DNA of 64,000 nucleotides from an uncultured Alphaproteobacteria bacterium. Lineage in GTDB: Bacteria; Pseudomonadota; Alphaproteobacteria; Rhizobiales; Beijerinckiaceae. Every line of letters begins with the position of its first letter. Position 1 is the stretch's first letter. This document shows positions 1 to 9,900 of this stretch, piece after piece. The position numbers and the translations under genes were made by a program. Under the pieces are notes generated by a model. The model had not been told where the DNA came from. It was given only the letters and a program-made list of their open reading frames with translations, and searched no databases. The stretch lies in contig CALKHP010000058.1 in assembly GCA_937988775.1 (NCBI GenBank), forward strand, positions 95,565 through 159,564, read 5' to 3'.

Positions 1-975
1 GTAGACGCCGCGGTTGTAGAGCACCTGCCCGACCTTGTCCTTCGACGAGACCTGGCTCTTGCCCTTGTCGACGACATATTTCTGGATGTCGGCGATGAGC
101 GGGAAATTCGCGCCGACCGCGTGCCAGTTCAGCGTCTTGAAGCCGGTCGCCTTGTCGCCGCCGCCCCTGGCGTCATCCTCGCTCGGCCACCAGATCGAAA
201 TGAATTTCTCCATCGGGTAGTTGGTCTTGACCGCTTCCTTGACGGCGGTGGAATTCAGCGCGCCCCAGCCATACAGGATCATGTAATCGGGCCTGTCGCG
301 CCGGACATTCAGCCATTGCGACGACTGGTTCTGCATGTCGGCGGCCGCGACCGGATAGAGCTTGGCCTCGAAGCCGAGTTCCTTGGACAGGCTCTCGATC
401 AGCGGCAGTGGCTCGCGCCCGAAACTGGCATCGAGGAAGATATAGCCGATCTTCTTGCCCTTGAGCTTCTCGACGCCGCCGCCTTCCTGCGCGGCGATAT
501 ATTTCAGGATCTGGGTGAAGCCGTCCCAATAGGTCGCGGGCGGGTTGAACACCCAGGGGAAGATGTCGCCCTTGGCCGAGGCCGACAGGCCATACGCCAT
601 CGACAGCACCGGAATCTTGTCGACCGCCGCCTTCGGGATCAGCGGCAGCGTGATGCCGGTCGACCACGGATTGACCATTACCGGATGCTTCGGCTTCACC
701 GATTCATAGCATTCGAGGCCCTTCTTGGTGTCGTAGCCGGTCTCGCACTCCTCGATTACTAGCTTGACGCCGCCAATGCCGCCGTCGCGCTCGTTGAGCA
801 TGGTCAGGTAGTCATGCATGCCGTCGGCGATCGGCGTGCCGGAACCGGCGAACGGCCCGGTACGGTAGGTGAAGAGCGGCACGTAGATCGAATCTTCCGC
901 CTGCGCGGCGGGGATCGCCGGCAGGCTCAGCACGGTGGCGGCTGCCAGCGCGTAGGCCCAATGTTTCAGTGACAT
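1..975 (-). CDS. ABC transporter substrate-binding protein, branched-chain amino acid type (3' end off window)
   Basis: Periplasmic ligand-binding protein of a Liv-type ABC importer. The ATG at 975 opens a signal peptide of about 26 residues ending AQA-EDS, followed by a Peripla_BP_6-like fold (FTYRTGPFAGSGTPIADGMHDYL near the start of the mature protein, then ILYGWGALNS). The gene runs off the left edge, so 325 residues are visible. It follows the LivM permease gene on the same strand by 38 bp and is the last visible member of the ligase-livG-livH-livM operon. A LivF ATPase is absent here and may lie just beyond the edge. The substrate cannot be read from the sequence. The linked acyl-CoA ligase suggests a carboxylic or aromatic acid rather than an amino acid; that part is inference. 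Confidence 0.9.
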   Translation of the reverse strand, partial: MSLKHWAYALAAATVLSLPAIPAAQAEDSIYVPLFTYRTGPFAGSGTPIADGMHDYLTMLNERDGGIGGVKLVIEECETGYDTKKGLECYESVKPKHPVMVNPWSTGITLPLIPKAAVDKIPVLSMAYGLSASAKGDIFPWVFNPPATYWDGFTQILKYIAAQEGGGVEKLKGKKIGYIFLDASFGREPLPLIESLSKELGFEAKLYPVAAADMQNQSSQWLNVRRDRPDYMILYGWGALNSTAVKEAVKTNYPMEKFISIWWPSEDDARGGGDKATGFKTLNWHAVGANFPLIADIQKYVVDKGKSQVSSKDKVGQVLYNRGVY

Positions 976-1013
976 CACGTTCCTCCTCATTCTTCTCTTT
1001 CCTTGCTCCCGGC

Positions 1014-2090
1014 CTAATAGGGGAACGGCCAGACGCGAAGTTTCTGCTTTCCGATCTGCCACAGCCGGGCGAGCCCATGCGGCTCGACGACCAGGAAGAA
1101 GATGATCAGCGCGCCCACGATCATGAAGGTCAGGTGCTCGACCGTCGCCGCCCCGATCGACAGGCCGAGCGCATCGGGCAGCATGCGGATGGCGATCGGC
1201 AGGATATGGATCAGCGCCGCGCCGAAGAACGAGCCGATCAGCGAGCCGAGCCCGCCGATGATCACCATGAACAGCAGCACGAAGGACAGGTTGATGTCGA
1301 AGGCGGCCGGCTCCGCCGCGCCGAGCCACAGGAACACCATCAGCGCGCCGGCGACACCGCAATAGAACGAGGACACCGCGAAGGCGAGCAGCTTCACCGG
1401 CAGCAGCCTGATGCCCATCAGCTGGGCGGCGATATCCATGTCGCGCACCGCCATCCAGCTGCGCCCGATGCGGCCATGCACGATGTTCGAGGCGATCAGC
1501 GTCATCACCACGACAATGGTCAGCACCACGAGATAGCGCGTCACGGGCGTGGCCGACGGGCCGGTGATGGCGATGCCGAACAGCGTGCGCGCCGGCACCT
1601 CGATCGCACCCGAGGCGTTGTCGTTATAGAGCCAGCTCCAGCGCACGAAGCACCATTGCAGGAAGAATTGCGCGGCAAGCGTCGCCACCGCGAGGTAGAA
1701 GCCCTTGATGCGCGACGAGGGCAGCCCGAACACCGCACCGACCGCCGCCGCGAAAAACCCCGAGCACAGGATCCATACCAGGATGTTGACCTCGGGGAAG
1801 ATCGTCGAGAGCTTGTAGGCGGCATAGGCGCCGACGCCCATGAAGCCGGCGGTGCCGAGCGACAGCAGCCCGGCATAGCCGGTGAGAAGGTTGAGCCCGA
1901 TCGCGCCGAGCGCCAGGATCAGGAACGGCACCATCACCGAGGCGAGCAGGAACTCGTTGCCGAAGAGCGGGATGCCGACGAAGGCGATCAGCAGGATCAC
2001 GGCGAGCCCGATCCGGTCCTGGCGGATCGGGAAGATCGCCTGGTCGGCGGCGTAGCTTTGCTTGAACTGGCCGGCTTCGCGATAGAACAT
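1014..2090 (-). CDS. Branched-chain-type ABC transporter permease (LivM family)
   Basis: Inner-membrane permease of 358 residues with about nine hydrophobic segments and the LivM-type core LLTGYAGLLSLGTAGFMGVGAYAAY (first seven words of the family signature begin near residue 68). It pairs with the LivH permease encoded 1 bp upstream to form the heterodimeric channel. The ATG at 2090 is the first methionine. The protein has the usual length for the family. It belongs to an operon reading leftward from the acyl-CoA ligase at 5878. Confidence 0.93.
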   Translation of the reverse strand: MFYREAGQFKQSYAADQAIFPIRQDRIGLAVILLIAFVGIPLFGNEFLLASVMVPFLILALGAIGLNLLTGYAGLLSLGTAGFMGVGAYAAYKLSTIFPEVNILVWILCSGFFAAAVGAVFGLPSSRIKGFYLAVATLAAQFFLQWCFVRWSWLYNDNASGAIEVPARTLFGIAITGPSATPVTRYLVVLTIVVVMTLIASNIVHGRIGRSWMAVRDMDIAAQLMGIRLLPVKLLAFAVSSFYCGVAGALMVFLWLGAAEPAAFDINLSFVLLFMVIIGGLGSLIGSFFGAALIHILPIAIRMLPDALGLSIGAATVEHLTFMIVGALIIFFLVVEPHGLARLWQIGKQKLRVWPFPY

Positions 2091-2091
2091 C

Positions 2092-3072
2092 TCAGATCCG
2101 TTCGATGATCTTGTCGCCGAACAGGCCCTGCGGCCGGTACAGCAGGAACAGGAGCGCGATCACATAGGCGAGCCAGCTCTCGATGCCGCCGCCGACCAGC
2201 GGCCCCCAGTAGAACTCGCCGAGTTTTTCTCCGATGCCGATGATCAGCCCGCCGACAATGGCGCCCGGCACCGAGGTGAAGCCGCCGAGGATCAGCACCG
2301 GGAACGCCTTCAGCGCCACGATCTGCAGGGCGAAGGAGACATCCGAGCGCGCGCCCCACATGATGCCGGTGACCAGCGCCACCACGCCGGCGGCGAACCA
2401 CACGATCACCCAGATCTGGTTGAGCGAGATGCCGACCGACAGCGCCGCCTTGTGGCTGTCGGCGACCGCCCTGAGCGCCCGGCCGATGCGCGTCTTCTGG
2501 AAGAAGATCGCCAGCCCCGCGATCATCAGCGAGGCGATTACCGTCGCCGCGATATCGATCTTCTGGAAGCTGACATGGCCGCCGAGCATCGCGACGTCAT
2601 AGGCGCCGCGCGGCAGGAAAAGCTGGTCGGTGATCATCTGCTTCGGGTCGCCGCCGAACACCATCTCGCCGAAGCCGATCAGCAGATAGGTGACGCCGAA
2701 GGTCGCCATGAACAGGATGATATCGGGCTGGTTGACGAGCGGGCGCAGCACGGTGCGCTCGATCACCATGGCGAGGATCAGCATCACCAGCACCGCGAGC
2801 GCCAGCGCGGTGAAGGCGGCGAGCGGCCCGGAAAACCCGGCGGCGGCGAATTTCTCGTACAGGCCGACCAGCGTCAGGCCCGAGAACACCACCATGATGC
2901 CTTGCGCGAAGTTGAACACGCCCGACGCCTTGAAGATCAGCACGAAGCCGAGCGCGATCAGCGCGTAGAGCACGCCCGAGACCAGCCCCTCCCACAGGGT
3001 CTGCGCCAGCAGGTCCGGCATCTGGACCATCTGCACGAAAGGGTCGACAAAGATGCTGTACAGGAGGGTCAT
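2092..3072 (-). CDS. Branched-chain-type ABC transporter permease (LivH family)
   Basis: Inner-membrane permease of 326 residues. The N-terminal region has the LivH pattern GVLYALIALGFVLIFKASGVFNFAQG at about residues 34-59, and the C-terminus has the VLGGFTSVPGAIVGGLIIG-type loop expected to contact the ATPase. The ATG at 3072 overlaps the 3' end of the livG-like gene by 4 bp, which indicates translational coupling. It is the partner of the LivM-type permease immediately downstream. Confidence 0.93.
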   Translation of the reverse strand: MTLLYSIFVDPFVQMVQMPDLLAQTLWEGLVSGVLYALIALGFVLIFKASGVFNFAQGIMVVFSGLTLVGLYEKFAAAGFSGPLAAFTALALAVLVMLILAMVIERTVLRPLVNQPDIILFMATFGVTYLLIGFGEMVFGGDPKQMITDQLFLPRGAYDVAMLGGHVSFQKIDIAATVIASLMIAGLAIFFQKTRIGRALRAVADSHKAALSVGISLNQIWVIVWFAAGVVALVTGIMWGARSDVSFALQIVALKAFPVLILGGFTSVPGAIVGGLIIGIGEKLGEFYWGPLVGGGIESWLAYVIALLFLLYRPQGLFGDKIIERI

Positions 3073-3908
3073 GTGGCCTCGCTTTCCTGGCTCGGCCCGG
3101 AAACGCCACGCTCGATGCCGAGATAGGCGTCGATGACTTTTGCATCGGCCTTGACCACGTCCGGCGTGCCATCGGCGATCTTGTGGCCGTATTCGAGCAC
3201 CACCACCCGGTCCGACAGGTCCATCACCACGCCCATGTCATGCTCGATCAGCGCGATCGTCGTACCGAACTGGTTGTTGAGGTCGAGGATATAGCGGCAC
3301 ATATCCTCCTTCTCCTCGAGGTTCATGCCGGCCATGGGTTCGTCGAGCAGCAGCAGTTCGGGCTCCATGGCGAGCGCGCGGCCGAGTTCGACGCGCTTCT
3401 GCAAGCCGTAGGGCAGCTTGCCGACCGGCACCTTGCGGATCGCCTCGATCTGCAGGAAGTCGATGATGTCCTCGACGACGCGGCGGTGCTCGATCTCCTC
3501 GGCCATTGCCGGGCCGAAGCGCAGCATCTGCCAGAACAGGCCGCGATGCATCTTCAGCGTGCGCCCGACCATGATGTTGTCGAGCGTGCTCATGCCGCGA
3601 AACAGCGCCACGTTCTGGAAGGTGCGCGCGATGCCCTGGCTCGCCGCCTGATACGGCTTCATGCGCGCCCGCGTCTGGCCCTTATAGGTGATGCGCCCGT
3701 GCTGGGGGTGGTAGAAGCCGTTGACGACATTGAGCATCGAGGTCTTGCCGGCGCCGTTCGGGCCGATGATGGCGCGGATTTCGCCCTTGCGGATATCGAA
3801 CGACACCTCGCTGATCGCCTTGACCCCGCCGAAGGTCAGCGAGACGTTCTCGACCGCGAGCAGGGTGTCGCCCGCCTTGAGGCCCGACTTGTCGCCCGGC
3901 GCCCTCAC
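3069..3908 (-). CDS. Branched-chain-type ABC transporter ATP-binding protein (LivG family)
   Basis: Cytoplasmic ATPase of 279 residues. Walker A GPNGAGKT sits at residues 49-56, Walker B is LLLLDEPMAG, and the switch histidine lies in IEHDMG. The signature motif is the degenerate LPYGLQKRVELGRAL form that is normal for LivG/LivF, not a defect. The GTG start at 3908 overlaps the TGA of the ligase gene by 4 bp, so the ATPase is translationally coupled to the ligase. Only one ATPase gene is visible; Liv systems normally use two (LivG and LivF). Confidence 0.92.
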   Translation of the reverse strand: MRAPGDKSGLKAGDTLLAVENVSLTFGGVKAISEVSFDIRKGEIRAIIGPNGAGKTSMLNVVNGFYHPQHGRITYKGQTRARMKPYQAASQGIARTFQNVALFRGMSTLDNIMVGRTLKMHRGLFWQMLRFGPAMAEEIEHRRVVEDIIDFLQIEAIRKVPVGKLPYGLQKRVELGRALAMEPELLLLDEPMAGMNLEEKEDMCRYILDLNNQFGTTIALIEHDMGVVMDLSDRVVVLEYGHKIADGTPDVVKADAKVIDAYLGIERGVSGPSQESEAT

Positions 3909-5878
3909 GCGGCCACCCGCTCGGCGGCGACCGGCTGCGTCGCGGCATCGGCGATGCGCACGCGTGCCGCCAGCACGCCCTTGCGGCCATCCTCGAACGT
4001 CACCTCGGTCGCGATGTCGGCCGCGTCCGAGCCGTCATAAAGCGCGTCGATCAGCGGCTTGTAGCGCTCGGCGATGAAGCCGCGCCGCACTTTCTGGGTG
4101 CGCGTCATCTCGCCATCGTCGGCATCGAGTTCCTTGTGCAGGATCAGGAAGCGGCGGATTTGCGCATTGGCCATCAGCGGTTCGCTGGCGAGCCCGCGAT
4201 TGGCCTCGGCGACATGCTCGCCCAGCATGCGATAGACGCGCGGATGCTGCGCCAGTTCCTGGTAGGAGGCATAGGGAATGTTGTTGCGCTCGGCCCAGTT
4301 GCCGACCGCGGTGAGATCGATGTTCAGCATGCAGGTGACAAAATCGCGCCCCTGCCCGAACGCCACCGCTTCCTTGATGTTGGGATAGAATTTCAGCTTG
4401 TTCTCGATATATTTCGGCGCGAACAGCGCGCCCGAGCCAAGCCGGCCGACATCCTTGGCGCGATCGATGATCTTGAGTTGGCCGTCCTCGTCGAAGAAGC
4501 CGGCATCGCCCGTCTTGATGAAGCCGTCCTCGGTCATCACCTCGGCCGTGCGCTCGGTGTCCTTGTAGTAGCCGATGAACTGGCCGGGCGAGCGGTACAG
4601 AACCTCGCCGCTCTCCGAGATGCGGATATCGACATTGGGAACCGCCGGCCCGACCGTATCGGCGCGGATCTGTCCGTCGGGCTGCGCCGTGACATAAAGG
4701 AAGGCTTCGGTCTGGCCGTAAAGCTGCTTCAGGTTGAGGCCGAGCGAGCGGTAGAACGAGAACAGGTCCGGCCCGATCGCCTCGCCCGCCGTATAGGCGA
4801 CGCGGATGCGCGAGAAGCCGAGCACGTTCTTCAAGGGCGCATAGACCAGCAGATTGCCGAGCCAGTAGTTGAGCCGCCCGCCGAGCGGCACGCTCTCGCC
4901 GTTGAGGATTTTCTCGCCCCAGCGCCGGCTGACGCCGATGAAATACTGGAACATGCGCCGCTTGAGCGCGCCGGCATCCTCCATGCGGATCGTCACCCGC
5001 GTCAACAGCGCCTCGAACACGCGCGGCGGCGCGAAATAGAAGCTCGGCCCGATCTCCTGCAGGTCGTTCTCGGCCGTCTCGATGCTCTCGGGACAGGCGA
5101 CGCAGAAACCGGCGACGAGCGCCTGGGCATAGTTGAGATAATGGTCGCCGACCCAGGCGAGCGGCAGATAGGCCAGCACCTCGTCGCGCTCGCCGAGCTT
5201 GTCGAAACCAACCGTGTCGCGCGCCGCCGCGATCGAGCCGCCGGCCGACAGGATCACGCCCTTCGAGCGCCCGGTCGTGCCGGAAGTGTAGAGGATGATC
5301 GAGACATCGTCAGCGCCGCCGCGATCGCGCTCGCCGTCGATCGCCGCCGCCAGCGCCGCATCGGCGGCCAGCAGCTTGCGGCCGTTGTCGATCACGCTTT
5401 CGATTCTGTGCAGGCGGGTGTGGTCGTAGTCGCGCAGGCCGCGCGGCTCGTCATAGAGCACCACCGACAGGAGCGGCACCTGCTCCGCGACCGAGAGCAC
5501 CTTGTCGACCTGCTCCTGGTCCTGCACCGCGGCGAAGGTCACCTCGGCATGGTTGAGCACATAGGCCATCTCGTCGGCGACGGCATCGGCATAGACCGGC
5601 ACCGGCACGGCACCGAGCCATTGCGCGGCGAGGATCGACCAGTACAGCGCCGGGCGGTTGGCGCCGATGATGGCGATCTTGGCGCCGCGCGTCAGCCCGA
5701 GCGCCTGCAGGCCGGCGGCATAGGCGCGCACATTTTCCGCGACCTCGCGCCAGGTCCATGTCCGCCAGATGCCGAAATCCTTGTGGCGCATCGCGGCGCG
5801 GTCGGGCCGCAGCCGGGCATGCTCGCACAACAGCTTGGCGAACGTATCGAGCCGGACCAAGTCGCTCGTCTGGGCCAA
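3905..5878 (-). CDS. AMP-dependent acyl-CoA synthetase/ligase
   Basis: Adenylate-forming ligase of 657 residues (ANL superfamily, long-chain fatty acyl-CoA ligase type). The ATP-binding signature YTSGTTGRSKG lies near residues 197-207, YGQTEAF is the A5 motif, and the TGDAGFFDEDG block is A7. It should convert a carboxylic acid to its CoA thioester at the expense of ATP. The start is TTG at 5878 with GGGAGG four bases upstream, and no better ATG precedes it. It heads the operon with livG-H-M and the binding protein. This ligase plus Liv transporter arrangement is common in alpha- and betaproteobacteria and suggests uptake followed by CoA activation of an organic acid. Confidence 0.92.
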   Translation of the reverse strand: MAQTSDLVRLDTFAKLLCEHARLRPDRAAMRHKDFGIWRTWTWREVAENVRAYAAGLQALGLTRGAKIAIIGANRPALYWSILAAQWLGAVPVPVYADAVADEMAYVLNHAEVTFAAVQDQEQVDKVLSVAEQVPLLSVVLYDEPRGLRDYDHTRLHRIESVIDNGRKLLAADAALAAAIDGERDRGGADDVSIILYTSGTTGRSKGVILSAGGSIAAARDTVGFDKLGERDEVLAYLPLAWVGDHYLNYAQALVAGFCVACPESIETAENDLQEIGPSFYFAPPRVFEALLTRVTIRMEDAGALKRRMFQYFIGVSRRWGEKILNGESVPLGGRLNYWLGNLLVYAPLKNVLGFSRIRVAYTAGEAIGPDLFSFYRSLGLNLKQLYGQTEAFLYVTAQPDGQIRADTVGPAVPNVDIRISESGEVLYRSPGQFIGYYKDTERTAEVMTEDGFIKTGDAGFFDEDGQLKIIDRAKDVGRLGSGALFAPKYIENKLKFYPNIKEAVAFGQGRDFVTCMLNIDLTAVGNWAERNNIPYASYQELAQHPRVYRMLGEHVAEANRGLASEPLMANAQIRRFLILHKELDADDGEMTRTQKVRRGFIAERYKPLIDALYDGSDAADIATEVTFEDGRKGVLAARVRIADAATQPVAAERVAA

Positions 5879-5960
5879 GAGGCCTCCCTATCGTCGCTCG
5901 TGCCGACCGGGTTCATGCCCGGCCTTGTGCCCACGAGGCTCGCAATCGCGTCAGCTTTTT

Positions 5961-5976
5961 TCAAGCATGGGCTTGA
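5961..5976. promoter_or_regulatory. Inverted repeat upstream of the ligase-ABC operon
   Basis: TCAAGC-N4-GCTTGA is a perfect 6-bp-arm palindrome about 85 bp upstream of the ligase start, in the 199-bp gap below the Crp/Fnr gene. It could be an operator for the neighbouring Crp/Fnr-type regulator, although the half-site does not match the textbook FNR or CRP consensus. No clear leftward -35/-10 pair was recognised. Confidence 0.3.
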
Positions 5977-6077
5977 CAGACAAGCCTCGGCAATTCGTTA
6001 TAGATTAGCAGTATTTTGTAGCTTAGCGGCTAGAATCGGCGGTTCTTCGCCGAAAGTCGGACACAACACCTGCTTCA

Positions 6078-6752
6078 TCAGCCATCGTAGCGGCGCAGCC
6101 GATCGAGATCGCGCACGCGCACGCCGCCGTGCTCGTTTTGGATCAGGCCGGCCTGTTCGAGTTCCTGCAGGGCGCGGTTGGCGACCGGGCGCGACACGCC
6201 GGCGAGCAAGCCAATCTCTTCCTGGTTGATGTCGAGATGATTGCCGAGAAACGGGCTCAGCACCGGGTTGAACAGCCAGGCGAGGCTGCGCGCCACCTTG
6301 GCGGTGGAATGCAGCGTGCGGTCGTGCTCGACGGAGGCGATGAACTGGCCGATGCGCTCGTTGAGCAGGCGCAGCAGCAATTTGTTGAAGGCGACGCTGT
6401 TGTCGCACAGCCAGTGGAAGCTCGCCCGATTGAGCAGCGCCACCTGCGTACGGCGTAGCACGAGCACGTCATATTGGCGCGGCTCGTCCTTGAGCAGCGA
6501 GCCCTCGCCGAACCAGTTGCTCGGCGGCAGGCCGGCATAGGTCACCGCCTTGCCGCTGGTGGTGACGGAGCCGAGCCGCATCAGGCCGCTAACCACGCCG
6601 ATCCAGCTCTCGACCCGGTCGCCGCGATGGATCAGGTAGCTGCCGGCATCGAGATTGCGGAAGCTCAAGCCGCGCCGCGCGCGCTCCTGCTCGTCGGGCG
6701 GCAGTTCCCGCGCCCAGAATATCGTCGCGAGAAACTGCTCCTGCCCGATCAC
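6078..6752 (-). CDS. Crp/Fnr-family transcriptional regulator
   Basis: Cytoplasmic DNA-binding regulator of 224 residues from the GTG at 6752. An N-terminal cyclic-nucleotide-binding-type beta-roll (DAGSYLIHRGDRVESWIGVVSG) is followed by the long dimer helix and a C-terminal winged HTH (INQEEIGLLAGVSRPVANRALQELEQAGLI). The reading frame stays open to a TTG at 6821, but that extension is Arg/Ala-rich and has no homology-like character, so the GTG was preferred. It has no FNR-type N-terminal cysteine cluster. It lies 200 bp upstream of the ligase-ABC operon on the same strand and is a reasonable candidate regulator of it. Confidence 0.85.
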   Translation of the reverse strand: MIGQEQFLATIFWARELPPDEQERARRGLSFRNLDAGSYLIHRGDRVESWIGVVSGLMRLGSVTTSGKAVTYAGLPPSNWFGEGSLLKDEPRQYDVLVLRRTQVALLNRASFHWLCDNSVAFNKLLLRLLNERIGQFIASVEHDRTLHSTAKVARSLAWLFNPVLSPFLGNHLDINQEEIGLLAGVSRPVANRALQELEQAGLIQNEHGGVRVRDLDRLRRYDG

Positions 6753-6842
6753 CCTTGCCGCCCTCGCCCTTGCCCCTGCAATCGTGCGGCCACGGCGCGC
6801 CGAATGCAATGGTTTGTGCAAGGCGGCTCACGCCTCATCGGC

Positions 6843-6875
6843 GCCCTCATCCTTTGACAAGCTCAGGATGAGGGC
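6843..6875. repeat. REP-like palindromic element
   Basis: A GCCCTCATCC arm and a matching GGATGAGGGC arm flank a short central TTTGACAAGCTCA segment. This CTCATCC/GGATGAG stem with a TTGTC/GACAA core resembles intergenic palindromic repeats scattered in many alphaproteobacterial genomes. It sits between the 3' end of the indolepyruvate oxidoreductase gene (6903) and the regulator gene, where it could also act as a transcription terminator or RNA-stabilising stem. Confidence 0.55.
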
Positions 6876-6902
6876 GGTGGAAAGCCATGCTGGCGCAACA
6901 CC

Positions 6903-9900
6903 TCACTCGGCGGCGATGCGCGTCGGTTCGCCCTCGCCCGCGTCGAAACGCTGCTTCAGCGCCGCCTGCTCCTTGAGCGCCACGGCAAGATGGCGCTGCT
7001 TGACATGGCCGTAGCCCCTGATCTTTTCAGGAATCGTGGCGAGCCCGACCGCGAGCGCATGGTTATCCGGCGTCAGCCGGCCGGCAACCTCGTCCATCAG
7101 CGCCTCGTAATCGGCGATCAGCCGGCGTTCCGTGCGGCGTTCGCTCGTATAGCCGAAAATGTCGAACGGCGTACCGCGCAGCCCCTTGAAACGGGCGAGC
7201 ACGCCAAAGACGGTCAGGATCCACGGCCCGAACGTCGTCTTGACCGGCTCGCCCTTGGCATTGCGGCGGCCGAGTATCGGCGGCGCCAGATGGAATTCGA
7301 GCCGGCCGACGCCGTCGAATTCGCTCTCGAGCTGCTTCCGGAAACTCTTGTCGGTGTAGAGGCGGGCGACCTCGTATTCGTCCTTATAGGCCATCAGCTT
7401 GAACAGGTAGCGCGCCACCGCTTCCGCCAGGCCCGCGCCACCCGGCACCCGTTTTTCTTCCGCCACGCGCATGCGCTCGACCACCGCGCGGTAGCGCGCG
7501 GCATAGCCGGCATTCTGGTAGCCGGTCAGGAACGCGGCCCGGCGCGCCACCAGGCTCGCCAGGTCCTGCGCCGGCTCGGGTTCGGCCTGCGGCCGCGCCT
7601 TGGCGACGATCGCCTCGACGGCTGCGCCGTCATGCGCCGCCAGCCGGCCCCAGCGGAAAGCCGCGAGGTTCATCGGCACCGCCTCGCCGTTCAGTTCGAT
7701 CGCCTTTTCGAGCGCGGCGTGGCCGAGCGGCAAGCCGCCATGCTGATAGGCGAAGCCGAGCATGAACATGTTGGCGGCGATCGAATTGCCGAACAGGGTT
7801 GTCGCTAGCCCCGTCGCATCGACGAAATGCGTATTTGCCCGGCCGGCGGCGCTGGAGATGGCGCGTTTCAGGCGCTCGGTCGGCAGCGAGAAATCGGCAT
7901 TGCGCGCGAAATCGCCCGGCATGATCTCGGCCGTGTTGACGATGGCGAGCGTCTCGTCGCTGCGCATGCTGGCGAGCACCTTCTTCGAGCCGGTCACCAC
8001 CATGTCGCAGCCGAGCACCAGATCGGCCTTGCCGGCCGAGACCCGGATGGCGCTGATCGCTTCCGGCGTCGCCGCGAGCCGGATATGCGACGACACCGCG
8101 CCGCCCTTCTGCGCCAGCCCCGCCATGTCGATCATGCCGCAGCCCTTGCCCTCGAGATGGGCCGCCATGCCGAGGATGGCGCCGACCGTGACCACGCCGG
8201 TGCCGCCGACGCCGGTGATGATCGCCGCCCAGCCATCGCCGATCGCGGCTTCGGTCGGCTCGGGGATCGGCGGCAGTTCGGTGCCGGGGCCGGCAAGCGG
8301 CGCCGCCTTCTTCGGCTTGGCGCCATGCACCGTGACGAAGGACGGGCAGAAGCCATTGACGCAGGAGAAATCCTTGTTGCAGTTCGACTGGTCGATGCGG
8401 CGCTTGCGGCCGAATTCGGTTTCGAGCGGCTGCACCGAGACGCAGTTCGAGGCGATGCCGCAATCGCCGCAGCCCTCGCACACCAGCGGGTTGATCAGCA
8501 CGCGCTTGTCGGGGTCGGGATACTGGCCGCGCTTGCGCCGGCGGCGTTTTTCAGCGGCGCAGGTCTGGTCGTAGAGCAGCACCGTGGTGCCGGGCGTCGC
8601 GGCAAGCTCGCGCTGCACGGTGTCGAGCTCGTCGCGATGGCTGATCGTCATGCCGGCCGGCCATTGCATCGAGGACGGGTATTTGCCCGGCTCGTCGGTG
8701 ACGAGCGCGATGCGCGACACGCCCTCCGCCGCGACCTGGCGCGCGATCATGTCGACGGTCAGGCCGCCCTCATGGCGCTGGCCGCCGGTCATCGCCACGG
8801 CATCGTTGAACAGGATCTTGTAGGTGACGTTGGTCTTGGTGTCGGCGGCCCAGCGCAAGGCCAGAATGCCGGAATGATTATAGGTGCCGTCGCCGATATT
8901 CTGGAACACGTGGCCGCGCGTCGAGAAGCGCGATTCGCCGACCCAATTGGCGCCCTCGCCGCCCATCTGGGTGAAGCCCTCGGTCGAGCGATCCATCCAG
9001 CTTGCCATGAAATGGCAGCCGATGCCGGCATAGGCGCGCGAGCCCTCCGGCACCTTGGTCGAGCTGCTATGCGGGCAGCCCGAGCAGAAATACGGTGTGC
9101 GCGCGCCGACATCGACCGTCTCGGCCAGCATCGCCTGCACCTGCCGCAGGCGCGACACGTGGTCGGCGATCTCGTCGCTCTTTGCGTAGCGCAGGATGCG
9201 CTCGCCGATGGCAATGGCGATATCGTTCGGGTCGAGCGCGCCTTTGACCGGGAACAGCCAGTTATGCTTCTCGTCCCGCTTGCCGACCACGACCGGCTGG
9301 TTGGCGGAACCGTAAAGCTCCTCCTTGACCTGGACCTCGATCAGCGCGCGCTTTTCCTCGACCACGACCACCATATCGAGGCCCTGGGCGAATTCCATCA
9401 GCCCTTGCGGATCGAGCGGCCACGGGCAGGCGATCTTGTACAGCCTGATGCCGAGCGCATTGGCGCGCACCTCGTCGATGCCGAGATCGTCGAGCGCCTG
9501 GCGCACGTCGAGATAGCTCTTGCCGACGGTGACGATGCCGAGGCGCGGCTGGGAGCCGCCCGACATCACGATGCGGTTCAGCTTGTTGGCCTTGACGAAT
9601 TCCAGCACCGCGTCGCGCTTGAACTCGTGCAGGCGCGCTTCCTGCGCCAGGAAATCCAGATCGTTCGGCCGGATGCTCAGGCCGCCCGGCGGCATCGCGA
9701 AAGGCGGGATGACCGGCTGCACCCGGTCGATGCGGCCATCGACGGAGGCGGTCGATTCGACATTGTCCTTGACGCATTTGAACGCGACCCAGGTGCCGGC
9801 GAAACGCGACAGCGCATAGCCGTACAGGCCGTAATCGAGCATTTCCTGCACGCCGGCCGGGTTTAGGATCGGGATCATGTGATCGACGAAGCTGAGTTCG

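Noticed and set aside
5973..6004. Rightward TTGACA ... TATAGA promoter-like sequence
   Set aside because: The spacer is 20 bases and it would fire into the 3' end of an oppositely oriented regulator gene with no target; probably chance.
4136..6229. Long plus-strand open frame opposite the acyl-CoA ligase
   Set aside because: Mirror frame of a conserved gene; composition-driven and lacks recognisable domains.
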